Made by a program: the position numbers and the translations under genes
Assembly: GCA_947561395.2 (NCBI GenBank)
Contig: OX387187.1
Location: forward strand, 3,540,976-3,604,975
Source: Buxus sempervirens
Taxonomy: Eukaryota > Streptophyta > Magnoliopsida > Buxales > Buxaceae
Direction of reading: 5' to 3'
Length of the DNA: 64,000 nt
Notes under the pieces: generated by a model
Databases searched by the model: none
What the model was told of the DNA's origin: nothing
What the model saw: only the letters and a program-made list of their open reading frames with translations
Shown: positions 22,602-34,194 of the stretch, piece after piece
Position numbering within the stretch: position 1 is the stretch's first letter
How the letters are laid out: each line of letters opens with the position of its first letter

Positions 22602-25152
22602 ACTAGTAGGTTTAATTTAGATTGGAACTTTGATTCATTTGATTTTGGGAAATGTAATAAAGTAGTTGATGAGGAATCGTTTGATTTTAATTAAAGATTA
22701 TTTTGGACTTCTTAGTTGATATTTGATTGTGCACTCTGATATGGTAAATGAGGTGCTTTTTCCAGCGATTACATAAATTTTAGATCCTTACCTAACACTC
22801 CGTGAGACGTGTTATACCTTTATTGAACAACACGAATCCAGGGCATTACACACACACACTCTCTCTCTCTCTCTCTCTCTCTCCCCCCCCCCCCATGCAT
22901 CAATGTGCATCTTCCATTCTAAATATCCCCATCCCACCCCCATATGGATAGAGACTTTCATTGTTTCATCTCTCCCAACTCTCTCAAGGCTCTTTTCCAT
23001 TCATCTCCTCCACACCCTTCTCCCAACCTCTAAAAAACCACTCCTAAGCCTAGCCAAACCCCCTTCTTCCTTCTTCCCCTTTTTTGTACACCTTTCAGGA
23101 AGCTTGGAAGTGCTCTTTGGTGGATCAAAGGAGGTGTCCAGCAGCTCTTGGGTTGCAAGAGGAGTCCAAGTACACCTCAAGAAGAAGTGTAAGTGCCAAG
23201 GTAAGCTTTCTTGCTAGATTTTATTTATCATATATGGAAATGAGCTCACAAAGAGCATGTTTTGTCTCTACATCTTTGTAACTTCTTCTTGTATGCGCCA
23301 TTTGTCTTCTTCCTCTTCTTGTCTCTTCTTTTATGTCCCCACAAGCATGGACAAATCCCTATGGTAAGAGGGAATGATCAAGAAAACGGGGAGGAGAGAC
23401 CGACCAATAGCATGTAAAGTGTCATTTAAGCTTACTTTCTTTATCATCTTTCTTACTTTTACATTATCGAAAAAGGGAGCATGTTCCCTACCTCTTATTT
23501 CCATCCTATGTACCCGTAATTTCTCCCCCTCTTTCCCTTCACCTAGGGTGTGTTGTTGATCCCTTTTGGTATGCTTGTTTATTTCTTGGGTTTCTAATCC
23601 TTTTCCATGATATTTGCATGTGTAATAAGAACATGTCACACACGTACACAAGCAGCACCCAAAATTCTTGTTTAGAACCCACTTTGGTTGTCTTCTTTCA
23701 TTTTATATGAGCAGTAGTAGATGGTGTCGTCATCAGCATATTCTATCCCACGGTCAGGTCACTTTGCACACACTCGAGCCCTTTTAGAAGGCATGTAGAA
23801 CCCGCTTAGTATTGTTTTTATCTACTCTTTTCATGTGTTACAAATCTCTTCCTTCATGCATGATCATCACTGTTCTATTTGCTTCATGCATGTTTGTGAT
23901 TTTTGGTTAAATATAGGAAGGATTGAATTGCCGATTGAGATGTGATCAAGGTCTTTCGGGCCATGTTCCTTCTCCCCCATGGAGAAGGATGAAGACCTCC
24001 AATAACACCATGAATAGGGACTTCTAGAGTCCTTACTACAAACCTCAAATATCTGTTCCAAGAGGAGGGAGAAGCCCCAAGCTTCCCCCTTCCATTCCCC
24101 CCTTGGAACACCCTTGAAAGATGGTGTTTTGGCAAAAAATCAGATTTCTAAGGCTACTGTGGGTCTATTTTGAGACACACAGACATAGGGAAGCAGGTGA
24201 AGAAAGGTCACCCCTTGACCCCCCCCCCCCCCCCGCCCCGCGCAGATTTTGACTTTTGGGCTTTGTGGGCTGGATCCACAAACACAGAGCGGTTCGGGCC
24301 TGCACGCACAATATTGCAGACAATGCTTGTCTGCACAGGTTCTGCGATCAGACCCAGTGAGCCCTCAAACCTTGTTTCCTTGGGCTTAGGCCCACTTGAC
24401 TCATCTCAAATAAGATTAATTAGATCCTTTGGGCCTCTGGGCAAGCCAGGCCCTCTTTTGGGAGACTTGGGCCTAATAAGGCTTTTTGGGCCTTCCAACG
24501 GAGCCCATACCCTGACCAACCCAAACCAGGGGCCCATTCTGAAGATGGTTCTCCAAAGGCAATTTGGATAATCCCTTGGGCCAATCCCAAGCCCAATGGG
24601 CCTATTAAAAGTTTAAACCCACTAATCATTTGGGATGTTTAATTAGCCCCCAAAATCCAATAAACCAAATCCAATAAATAGGGTTATCCAACGTAACCCC
24701 AAAAGGGATTTGGGCTTGAACCCAATATGGCACCCTATTGGCTTCCAACGGGGCTCATAATATACCAACCTTACAAATGGATAAAAAGATAAAATCAAAT
24801 AAAAGGAAGGGGACCCACACCACTTTGGTGGACCCCACCCAGACCTAAAAATAAGTGTACATGTTTGGCTTAGGAATAGGGTGAGTTAGACCAAGTTGAC
24901 TCGAACCAGAGAGACCCGAGGGACCCACCGAACCGACGGGGCAGACCGGGGTGTTTTCGGACTTCTCTGGACCGTAACCAAGACCTTAGTCAGAAACTCA
25001 AGCTGTAGACCATCTAAATAGACCAACATAGGTATCCAAGTGTCTGCCTGCATCCCGTCAGGCAGTGGCGACTCCGATTTCCCCATCTACCCTTTAGGAG
25101 GCACATACATCCTGTGCGCCTCGCGGTGGGGCGTTACGACGTGCGCACAGCC

Positions 25153-25170
25153 TGGCGACTCCACGAGGGA
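25153..25170 (+). other. Primer-binding site of the giant Tat-like element
   Basis: tggcgactccacgaggga starts three bases after the LTR end. Its first 12 bases match the complement of a plant tRNA-Arg 3' end (…GGAGTCG-CCA), with drift after that. The intact version is in the minus-strand element (50864-50882). Solo LTR A2 is inserted 4 bp downstream. Confidence 0.7.
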
Positions 25171-25174
25171 CTTC

Positions 25175-27523
25175 TGTAAAATCCCAGATTTTAGTGATAA
25201 ATAAAACTAATTATTAAATCGACTTATTGGGTTAATAATATGCAGGAGATGAGATATTGGTTCAAACCAGAGGAGTTCAAGGTGAGTTTATTTGATGGGT
25301 TTAGAAGTCGTGATTTTTAAAGTTGTTTAGATTAAATCCGAAATATGTTTAAAGGTGTTTTGGTAATGGTAGAAGCATAGATGAGTGGTTACAGAGGTCA
25401 AAAGTAAGGTCGGTCATGGAGTTCTGAGATTAACAGAGAGTCGTGTGTCAGAGGTAGGGTTCGCCGAGCTCGCGCCAACCACGCGCGAGGTATTTCCTTG
25501 TATCGCTGAACTCGCGCTTGTCTCGCGCCTAGTAGCTTTATTCCGCGCGAAGTGTGGTATTGGTATACGCTGAGTCCACGCTGACCTCGCGCCAAGCGCC
25601 AGATGTCAGCGCACCCAATAGAATTTTCCGAAAGTTGGTTTTGGCCAATCCAAGCCAATTTTTGATACTTTGAGACCTCAAACTCATACCCAAAGACTAT
25701 ATTAGGATATTAGAAATATTATATCTGTTCAAAACAATTGGGGGGGTATTGAATCAAATTCTGGGTATGTCTATAACTTGTTGAAGGGTGAATTTAAGGA
25801 ATCTGGGTAGGTTATTGCTATTCATGATCCTATAAGTAAATGAGCCAATTTGGTTATGTATTTTATTTGTTTTCTGATTTTGAATTTGTATAATCTGGTT
25901 TTGTTCGATATCAAAGGACTGAATAGTATTGAAAATGTCTTGTGTGAGTAAGAGGATTTTACCGCAATGAGTTTTGTTGTTGTGAGGTTGGGATACCTAC
26001 TGAATTTATATGAATTGATGTTCTGGTTGGAACAATTTGTGATGAGTGTATTGGGATACACAGGATGGTAATCAGTGTGGGTTATTGTTTTGCAATTACG
26101 GAGTTTTGTGAACTTGTTAATTTGGTTTTGGGTTTAGCTTCCTTTGGATCCATGTTAAGCTTAGTAATGTGATGGTATTTGTTTGTTGGTGTAATTGCAT
26201 GGCCTTGTGTGTTGCCACGACCGGTGTAGAGTAGCCAGATACCCTGAGTAGGCCTGGTTGTCAGTGCCGATACTCGGAGTAGGCCGGCATTGGATGACGA
26301 TACCTTGAGTAGGCCGGCATTGGATGATGATACCTTGAGTAGGCCGTCATTTCAGAGTTTCCGATACCCTGAGTAGGCCGGAACTGTGTACATGGAGGTG
26401 TGGAGTGTCTCCTTGGCATGTAAATTAACCAATTTAAGCAATATGCATGACATTGACCATTCGTTGATTTATCGGTGCTATGGTTGTTTATTTGTTGGTT
26501 ATTTATCGAAGCATGTTTATAACTGTGGATAACTATTTTTGCATGCATATGTTACTCGCTAAGATATTCGTATCTCATTCCTTCGTTATTGTTTGTTTTC
26601 AGATATTCATGGTGAGGCGCCTTCTGGGGTAGATCCAACTGACACATATAGAGAGGAAGACTATTACTATCATCCATAGACTAGTAGGTTTATTATAAAT
26701 TGAAACTTGATACAATTGTTTTTGGGAAATGTAATAAGGTAGTTGTTTGGAATCATTTGATTTTAGTTGAAGATTATATTAGATTTCTTAGATAAGAATT
26801 TTAATTGTGCACTCTGATATGGTATTAATTGCGTGATTATCCAGCGATCACATTTATTTGGATCCTTACCTAACCCTCTATGAGACATGTTATATCTTTA
26901 ATGAACAACACGGATCCGGGGCGTTACAGGTGAACAATTGGATTTGATCTGTTTTTATTATATTGTTGTTTGTATTGTATTGTGGTTAATCTGATTAGTC
27001 GTTACATATTTCCTTGTTGTCAACTATTTGCATGACTACTTACTGAGATGTTGTTTTTCACATTATTATTTATCGGTTTTGTTTTCATATATTCCTAGTA
27101 AGGACGTTGCTGGGGTAGAGACTCCAGGGGATTAATGTGATTACCAGGAAGAAGATTATTTCATTCCTGTGTAGGTTTAGGAGGATATGGATTTGACTTA
27201 GTTTTGTTTAGGGATTGACATTAGTTATTTTATTTGAGGATTTTGATGTTATTAAAGGGATTATTTGGAAATTTTATTTACACAACTTTACTGGATGTCG
27301 CTTATTTTATTTAGTTGAACCCTTTCCAGACTTTATGAATATACTAATATTGGATTATTATTGGTGGTTTAATTCCATGATTCTTGAAGAATTGTCATTT
27401 ATTTCCGCAGTCTGATATATTTAATGGAATCGTTCAAGTCTGGATTAGTTGTTTTGGGCCATTATACTAACGAACCAGATTTGGGTTTATATTTTTAAAT
27501 AAACCTGGATCCGGGGCATTACA
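25175..27523 (+). mobile_element. Composite solo LTR A2, 2349 bp
   Basis: Starts TGTAAAATCCCAGATTTT and ends GGATCCGGGGCATTACA, with perfect TSD acttc (25170-25174 and 27524-27528). It contains a second LTR end GGATCCGGGGCGTTACA at 26928, after which sequence resembling another LTR tail follows (26929-27523). ggtga occurs at 25281-25285 and 26929-26933, so 25286-26928 may be a 5'-truncated A-type LTR inside a divergent outer LTR. GC island 25440-25620; gtaggcc block 26225-26385. Confidence 0.82.
26603..26679 (+). other. Candidate conserved terminal exon in LTR A2 (inner)
   Basis: After TTTTCAG ending at 26602, two bases and 24 open codons run to TAG 26677-26679. The peptide begins IHGEAPSGVDPTDTY and ends REEDYYYHP. 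The outer LTR tail has a related frame ending QEEDYFIPV at TAG 27174, with one internal stop and a mutated acceptor. Confidence 0.48.
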
Positions 27524-27528
27524 ACTTC

Positions 27529-29948
27529 TCAACCCAGTCGGACCCTGGTTAGAAATGAGTCAACATAGGGGGTATAGATTGGTCTAGGGGATATTACTGG
27601 CCCGCCTTAGTAGGGTGTAGAATACACGCAATTACGTATTCTGGGGAGTCCTGTCATAAAGGACGAGATAATTGCTTAAAGTAATTGGATTTTAAGTGGG
27701 ACCCCTGTGACCCTTCCAATTACCTGGGAACTTTCTCGGAACATCGTATTGCATGCCAATTCTACATTTTACTCTACAGGGACAATAAGAACCCCTTTTT
27801 CAATCAATATCCAGACAAAACTCACCCGATTAGACACAGCACTCAGCCCAACATCACACACGGGCACCCACCACATCGTGAATGGTTTATTGCTTTGATA
27901 AAAATTGCGTGGGGTGACACGCTTGAGGGAGACTGTGTGAATTATCCGACCCTGAATGAATTGTGAATGATGCATCTTCTCTACCAAAACTTAGATCTCT
28001 TTAGTAGCCATCCTTTTGATTCCTATAAACATATTTTTGGGATGTTATTAGCCCCACGCTCCCGTGGCTTGCCGGGGAAAGCAGGGTAAACCCATCTCCC
28101 CAGGTTTCTGGTTTCCTATAGAGCCACTGGTTTCTTGCCGTGGTACGCGAGGGTCTAGTACTTGGCTTAGACCCTTATAGGCGAATGTTTCGAGCTGGGT
28201 ACCCTTCCCCATCTTTTGCTTCTGAATAAACCACGATTTTGTGAATGTGCTTGAATGATGGAAATAAGAAGAATAAAATCAATTTAAAAACCAATAGTCC
28301 ATAAGGTGCAGTAACCCCGTCTTTTTTGCATCAAACTGAGTAAACTCTAGATCATGGGCTACCTCAGCCCTAATTTAGGAAGCCAACCAAATTTTGATTA
28401 GGGGAGCCACCCCAGATCCGTGCATCGAGTCCTGTGAGCCGTGGGCCTCGACCCATTGAGTCCACTGGAAGCACCCTAAGTCCCGATTGGCCTTTTTGAG
28501 CAGATGAAAGCCGGCCAGATCAGACAGTCAGATCAAGGCAAGCCAGATCAGAACAAGGGCACAAAACCCTAGATCTAGGTATTCGGCCTACCTGCCCTGA
28601 AGTAATTTGTACCCTTCTTCTGGGCTTCCAACAGCCCTAAAGATGAAATCTTCACAGATTTTTGTAAATATCATGTAAATTTCACCCTCGCTGGCAAGTT
28701 GTAAGCCTTGCTGTGGTTTGACACCAAAAGCAGACGAAAGAATAGATGAAAGAAAAAGGCTGATCAGGACTTGGACGTACTTCTTTACACAAGTATGTCT
28801 AAGAGTCGTGTCTTGATAAGCACCAACCTTTCTTAGGACTGTGCACACACTTTTGGGTGTGTTTTTAATATCTATCTGTTAACACAGACTCTCAGGAAGG
28901 TAATATCACTTAACCTTCACTTTATTTGCATGTGTGCATATTCATGCATTAAGTGCACGCACTTCAAGATCATTTACGCAAACCTGTTTGGCCAAACTAT
29001 TTTCAAAGATGCACAAAAGAATTTCCAAAACCAAAGTTGCCTTCGGGCATACATCAAATCGCCTCTGGGCGTACACTAAATCGCCTTTGGACGTACATCA
29101 AATCGCCTCCGGGCGTACATCAAATCGCCTCCGGGCTTACACCAAATCGCCTCTGGGCGTACACCAAATCGCCTCCGAGCGTACATCAAATCGCTTCCGA
29201 GCGTACATCAAGCCGCCTTCCGAAGCGCACATCAAAGTTGCTTTTTCAAAGCACACAATAAAGTGGCCTCCGCGCCTACATTGAATCATCTTCCACGTTG
29301 TACATTAACATTGTCTCTTGCGACGTGCAATAAACCGTTATTTGTGGTTATATTGAGCTAGCCATATAGACGTAAATCAAATTGCCCATCTTATGGTGTA
29401 CATTCTCCATGCCATTCATGGCATGATGCGAGCTGTCCAGGATGAGTTTCCTAATTTTTATGATTTGCTTACCACTACATGATTTCAAAGGAATTTACAA
29501 TTTATGCCGATCAAGGCACGGATTTTGAGGTTTAATCCTTATGACATGATTTTCTCGGGTTTCCGCTCATAAAACATGTGTCACACATGCTTGAAAACCG
29601 TCAGATATGGTATGGTCTCTAGGGTGTCGGGTCTCTGAAAAATCAAATTGCAAAGTTTTTAACTTCACAAATCTCGGAAGGAATTTTTCGATTAACTGGG
29701 GCACTGTCACACACTCTTCACAGTGTTGCTTTGTCAAGCCATGACTTTCATGCATGAACCTCATTGTATTTGTTTTGCAACCACGACACAAGAGTGTCGC
29801 TCATGGTGTAATGTTCTCATCACACACGACACCACATTTCTAGTTAGAGAAGGAACTAATCAAGATTCCTAATAAATAGGTACAATTCGGATATTTCACA
29901 TTGAGAGCACCACTCAGAACGCTACATTCACAGTGAGAGAAGACTGCA
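27529..29948 (+). other. Leader of the giant element, no gene seen
   Basis: Untranslated region between PBS and gag. It begins aacccagtcggaccctggtt, the usual sequence after this PBS. 28040-28330 resembles, in reverse complement, 50250-50460 of the minus-strand relative (…ccggggaaag…, …ggtttctggtttcct…). It holds the 22-bp minisatellite at 29050-29290. Short open frames here are not convincing. Confidence 0.6.
29050..29290 (+). repeat. 22-bp minisatellite in retroelement leader
   Basis: About nine head-to-tail copies of tacatcaaatcgcctccggg plus two bases. The first seven units are exactly 22 bp; later units drift to 24 bp and decay near 29290. There are no unique spacers. Confidence 0.85.
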
Positions 29949-31315
29949 ATGAATTCATCTGAGGCTTCAATTCCATCATCATCACAGCAAAGGGCCGAAG
30001 AGCAGCTAGTCATATTGGATCTAAGCCAACAGGTGGCCATGATGCTAGCCATGGTAATTCAAGTGCCAGAAATCCAGCAGGGGCAACCACCTCAGCCAGC
30101 ACCCATGCAGCACATCCACCACCACGGGACACTCCATTCCCACATTCGGCGGCAATTCCCATCTGTTCCTGTCCAACTGGGGCAGGAAGAGCAAGATCGG
30201 AATAGGGCACGGGAGGCCCAGCTTGAGGAAATATTGGCAGCAATGAAGGAAAACAAGGAGGCCCAAATGGCCACAATGAAGGAAGACCTCTTGAAGAAAC
30301 TCTAGCCCAACCCAACGCAGGATGAAACCACTCTAGAGAGCCTGTGTTTCTTCCCAAACATCCAACTGCCAACAAAATTTTGATGTCTTGAACTGCATAG
30401 TTTTGACGGCACTGGCTGTCCTTTGATACACTTACGATCGTATGTTGGCGACATGTGCCAATATGCGAAAGATGAAAAGATTATGGTTCAATTCTTCCAG
30501 AGATCTCTAATTGGGGCTGCATATTCTTGGTTCCTAAGTCTGGATAAACAGAAGGTTAAGACATGGAATGACCTTGCCACCATGTTCATCTAACAATATT
30601 GCTTAAATAGCCAAATGGTTCAAACTAGAACAGAATTGTAGAGGCTGTCAAGAGGAATAGTGAGTGTGTGAGAGACTACGCTAGAAGGTGGATGGAACCA
30701 GCGAACGTGGTACAACCCCCTCTTCTTGAACAAGAGCGAACTTCCTTGTTCATATCCTCATTGGGACAACCATACATCACAGTGCTATTGGTACAGTGTG
30801 TTGTAAGTTTCACTGACCTAATCATGGCGTCAGATAGAATTGAGGATGTGGTTAAAGTGGAAAAGCTTGGAGGCTCCATGACAAGCTTGTTGCATGGAAC
30901 AATCGTAAGTGGCAAGAAGCGTGAGAATGACGATTGCACAAGTACAGTTACCCATGTACAACCTTTTGTGTCGTTTAACATCCCTTCCTCAAGAAGCATG
31001 AACCTCCCCTCCGCTAACAATACCTTGTCTCGCCTCAGGAGGCGTCTCAACAAGGAAGAAAATAAGAACCAGGAGTTCACTCCGCTTTCATATACGGTGG
31101 TTGAATTGTTACCAACGCTCTTGAGAGAGGGACACCTACAATTGGCAACGCCAAATCCCAAGACATTAAAAATGAAGGGCTATGATCCAAGCAAGAGCTG
31201 TGAGTACCACATGGGTGCACAAGGCCATGATACTGATGGATGTTAGGGCCTCCGTCATGCAGTCCAAGATCTTCTGGAAGCTAGGGAGCTCAAAATCGAA
31301 CCTCCGCCAAAATAA
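29949..31315 (+). pseudogene. Broken gag of the giant Tat-like element
   Basis: Gag packages element RNA. The frame opens at ATG 29949 with a proline/glutamine-rich N-terminal region and a coiled-coil-like acidic helix (RAREAQLEEILAAMKENKE). It hits TAG at 30303-30305, then continues with the recognisable core (HSFDGTGCPL, YAKDEKIMVQFF, YSWFLSL, WNDLATMF) with more stops near 30380, 30591 and 30640 and a frameshift before 30668. From 30668 it is open again (YARRW, LLEQERTSLF) to TAG 31244-31246, with a zinc-finger-like CEYHMGAQGHDTDGC just before. The same order is seen in the minus-strand element (42491-46625). It cannot make a working protein. Confidence 0.85.
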
Positions 31316-31455
31316 AAATAAATAAAAAGAGAGAGGAAAAACAAAAAAAAAAGAAGCAAAAAAAAAAGAGAAAAAAAGGAAAGAAAAAAAATCATCATCA
31401 TCATCATGCATTTCATATCATGTATTCTGCTTTCTAATGTTTGTTTCTCTTGGTA
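31316..31455 (+). other. A-rich spacer ending in a splice-acceptor-like site
   Basis: A-rich runs and an atc microsatellite, then ttctgctttctaatgtttgtttctcttggtag. The last part has a branch-point-like ctaat, a pyrimidine tract and AG. Ogre-type elements are known to carry spliced introns; whether this is one is not shown. Confidence 0.35.
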
Positions 31456-32249
31456 GGAACCCCATCAACGATCAACATGGACTGTACCTCAAAGACAAAT
31501 CATGACGTAGCCCAGCAAATAACCAGCATAGTGGCCTCTCTATAGAGCCTACTACGGACAATAACAATCAGGGAAGAATCGTGGAACAAATGCTTGGAAG
31601 CATTAGGAGAAGAAAATTTCAAACTACGATCCCCGAGTAAGGGTCCTTGAAGAAGAGATCAAAAGCATGAAGGGAAAGATACCCCTGAGCAGCGAAGAAG
31701 TGAGCTGTCCAAAAACCGTAGCAGATGATCAAGCACAAAGAGATAAAGGAAAAGTCGTAGCAGCAGATGTTCCCCAACTCATAAAGAAGCTGAATGTCTA
31801 TTATGGCAAAGGGGGGCATGACAGATTGATGAATCATTCGAAGGATCTTCCAAGGAGAATGAAAGAGGAAATGGAGGCCAAAATGAGGAGGGTTTTTACC
31901 CCTACCATATGCACTGGCAGAGTTACTGTCGACATTGTTGAAGAAGGGGTATGTGTAGATTAAGCCCTCGAACCCCCAGATGGTTAATGCCAGAAGCTAC
32001 AATGCCTCAGAACGATGGGAGTACCATTCTAGTGCTCCAGGGCATAGCACAAAGCGATGTTGGGATCTGCAACATGACATTCAAGATCTGATTGATCAAG
32101 GGTTCTTGAAGCAACTGCTCGAGAAGCCAAGATCCATCGAAGGACAAGACATCTCTGACATGTTAGCACAGATTCGAACCTCTGAACCAGCGGTCTTCCC
32201 ACAGGAAAGGGAAGATGATGTGGAAAAGGGTGATGAGGAGAGCACTTAA
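31456..32249 (+). pseudogene. Second, divergent copy of the gag C-terminal region
   Basis: An open stretch 31667-31963 contains EEMEAKMRRVFTP, matching EEMETRLRRVFMP of the minus-strand gag. After a frameshift, 31980-32249 continues with ERWEYHSSAPGHSTKRCWDLQHDIQDLIDQG and an acidic tail ending at TAA 32249. This is the same region as 31020-31315, so the element holds two gag C-terminal/zinc-finger copies in tandem. In this copy the first cysteine of the finger is tryptophan. Frames are broken. The part 31456-31666 is poorly recognisable. Confidence 0.7.
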
Positions 32250-34194
32250 AAGCTTCCTTCCATGGCATGCAACTGAATTCCAAGAACGGCGATTTGCATC
32301 GGCCACTCCTTGCATAGTTTGCTGCTCTATTTTTGTTTATCTCTTCTCTTCTTTTAAATTCAGAACTTGACAGCATGTTTCTTTTTTGCAAACTCATGAA
32401 ATATTTTGGGAAATCACTAGAGTGTCGAACTACACCAAGGAATGACTGTGATCTCGAGATAAACCTGAACAATCAAATTTGACAGATGGAATGTGCCAAA
32501 CAACACAAACTGTGCGGGTCTCGACATAGCCAAGGGATCCCCCACCAGCACCACATTTGTAACCTACCTTGCCAAACACAAGGGCAAGCTATGATATGAG
32601 AGAAAAAAAGAAGGGGCAAGGTACCCACACCAGTCAAGTGTCACTGACATGATCCAGAATCAACGATCTTGATGAAATGATAAGAGGCCATTTTCGGCTG
32701 AAACACTTCAAACAAATTCCGCTAGTCAAACGTGTTGAGCTTGATCATCTCATTTCTAACCCATGTTATGTCTAGCCACCCGAAACTGGGGCAAAGTCAA
32801 AAAGCAAAGAAGAGAAGACAATGAATAAAGATGAAAATGGCTCTTGAGCCAGTTAATTGTGCAAAGACAAGTGAGTGTTACATTCTCTGTAAAAGGATGA
32901 AAGGGTATCCTTGATTTTCTCCATAAATCATCTGACACAAGATGAAACCCTAGCAAAACACTTTGGGCCTAACAATTCCTTCGTTGACCCTACCATGTTT
33001 TGTCTTCAAAATTGGGGCATGAAGCTTCGTGAAATTGGAGGTACAAGAAAGACAAGGGTGAAGATAAGACAAAGTGAAAAGCACCCTAAAAACAAAGGGG
33101 CAAAAAAGAGGAACGGGATAAACCCTAGAAAACAAGAATGCGAAGAAAGAACTGGGGCAATCCCTTAAAAGAAAGGCAAAAAACAAAAGCCAGGGCAAAC
33201 CTCGAAAGTAAGAGCCAAGGATTGGGGTAAAGAACCCAAGAAAAAAGAAGAAAAGAACAAAGATGGAAGAATGAGAAAAGCTACAAATCAAAGGTGGACA
33301 TAAAGCTGGAGGAACAAAAGATGAAGCAAGCCCTAGCAAGAAAAGTGGACAGGACATGGCCTTCTCCCCATTCATCAATTTTGAGCCTTCATATCATTTC
33401 TTCTAGACCCCTGAACCCAGCCTACGTTTCGTCCTATCATGAAGTCCTTTCTGATTATAGAGAATGTAACACTGAAGCTCGGACAAACTGGCAATGACAG
33501 AACCAAAAGAACAAAAGAACTTTGGCCAGACATAATGATTACCCATAGAGTGAAGCTATGTAGGGTTTGAGCCCATTTATCCTTCATTTCTAAACACCGG
33601 AAGCCTACATTTTGTCCTACTGATAAGTCCTCTCCGATTGCTAGATCATGATCCGTGGAAATTGACAAGGCCCTCAAACTGGGGCAAGACACTTAACCTA
33701 AGAGAAGGAACCAATCGAGAGAAAAACCATTCCACAACCCTCAGATAAGGGTGGGAAAAGAAAGACAAGAGAGAGAAAGTCAAAAGAACTGGGGAAGGGC
33801 AGTCCCAAAGAAACCCCTTGAACAAAAACAATTCATTTCCTTCTAACCTGGGGCATGCTATTGAAGGCAAAAAGGTTGATACTCACATAGGGAGTGCCAA
33901 GAAGCACCATTTCATAAGTCTAAATGAGATTGTCAGGTGACTAACCCAAATATTACTGGTCCTGTCGTGGACCTACTTTAAGGAGGAAACTCTGAACACT
34001 TGATGAATTCCTAAGAGATTTTAATCAAAGAGAAATTGCTTGAACTTGTATGTAATTTTGATAATAAACAAATGAAGTCCAATTGACTGAACTCCACATG
34101 AATTTTTGCAGGTACTGATGAAATTTACAGCAAATTCATCATGATGTATTTACACATCGGATGCAAGACAAAGACATCCCAACACATCTCACGT
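32250..34194 (+). other. Internal region without pol; repeated ctggggca modules
   Basis: No RT, integrase or protease motif in any frame. The motif actggggca, or close forms, recurs near 32785, 33013, 33148, 33680, 33790 and 33848. A module containing gcctac.ttt.gtcctac...agtcc is duplicated (33395-33510 and 33575-33690). Probably decayed former coding and spacer sequence. Confidence 0.5.

Larger units (their letters stand above)
20737..22858 (+). mobile_element. Solo LTR A1 (Tekay/Del-like), about 2.12 kb
   Basis: Starts TGTAAAACCCCAATTTT and ends CCAGGGCATTACA plus a short CA run. It is inserted in a CT microsatellite of the 5' LTR, and ctctc lies on both sides (20732-20736 and 22859-22863). 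The empty site is visible in the 3' LTR near 37845. Layout: tataaata 20875, donor AG|GTAAGTAG (GT at 21083), GC island 21309-21520, gtaggcc repeat block 22125-22245, acceptor TTTTCAG ending at 22524, terminal exon to TAG 22601. Confidence 0.88.
16889..25149 (+). repeat. 5' LTR of the giant Tat-like element (split in three)
   Basis: The LTR is 16889-17110, 20054-20736 and 22859-25149, split by solo LTRs D' and A1. It aligns by eye with the 3' LTR over its whole length. Differences include about 72 extra bases near 23330-23400 and a missing stretch matching 38535-38600. Contents: U3 blocks with ttccaacgcaactgagtttg, a CT microsatellite region 20540-20735, a C16 run at 24219-24234, and a GGCCCA-rich 3' part. 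No gene. Confidence 0.85.

Noticed and set aside
29050-29290. CRISPR-like array
   Set aside because: Units are head-to-tail with no unique spacers, and the context is a plant retrotransposon.
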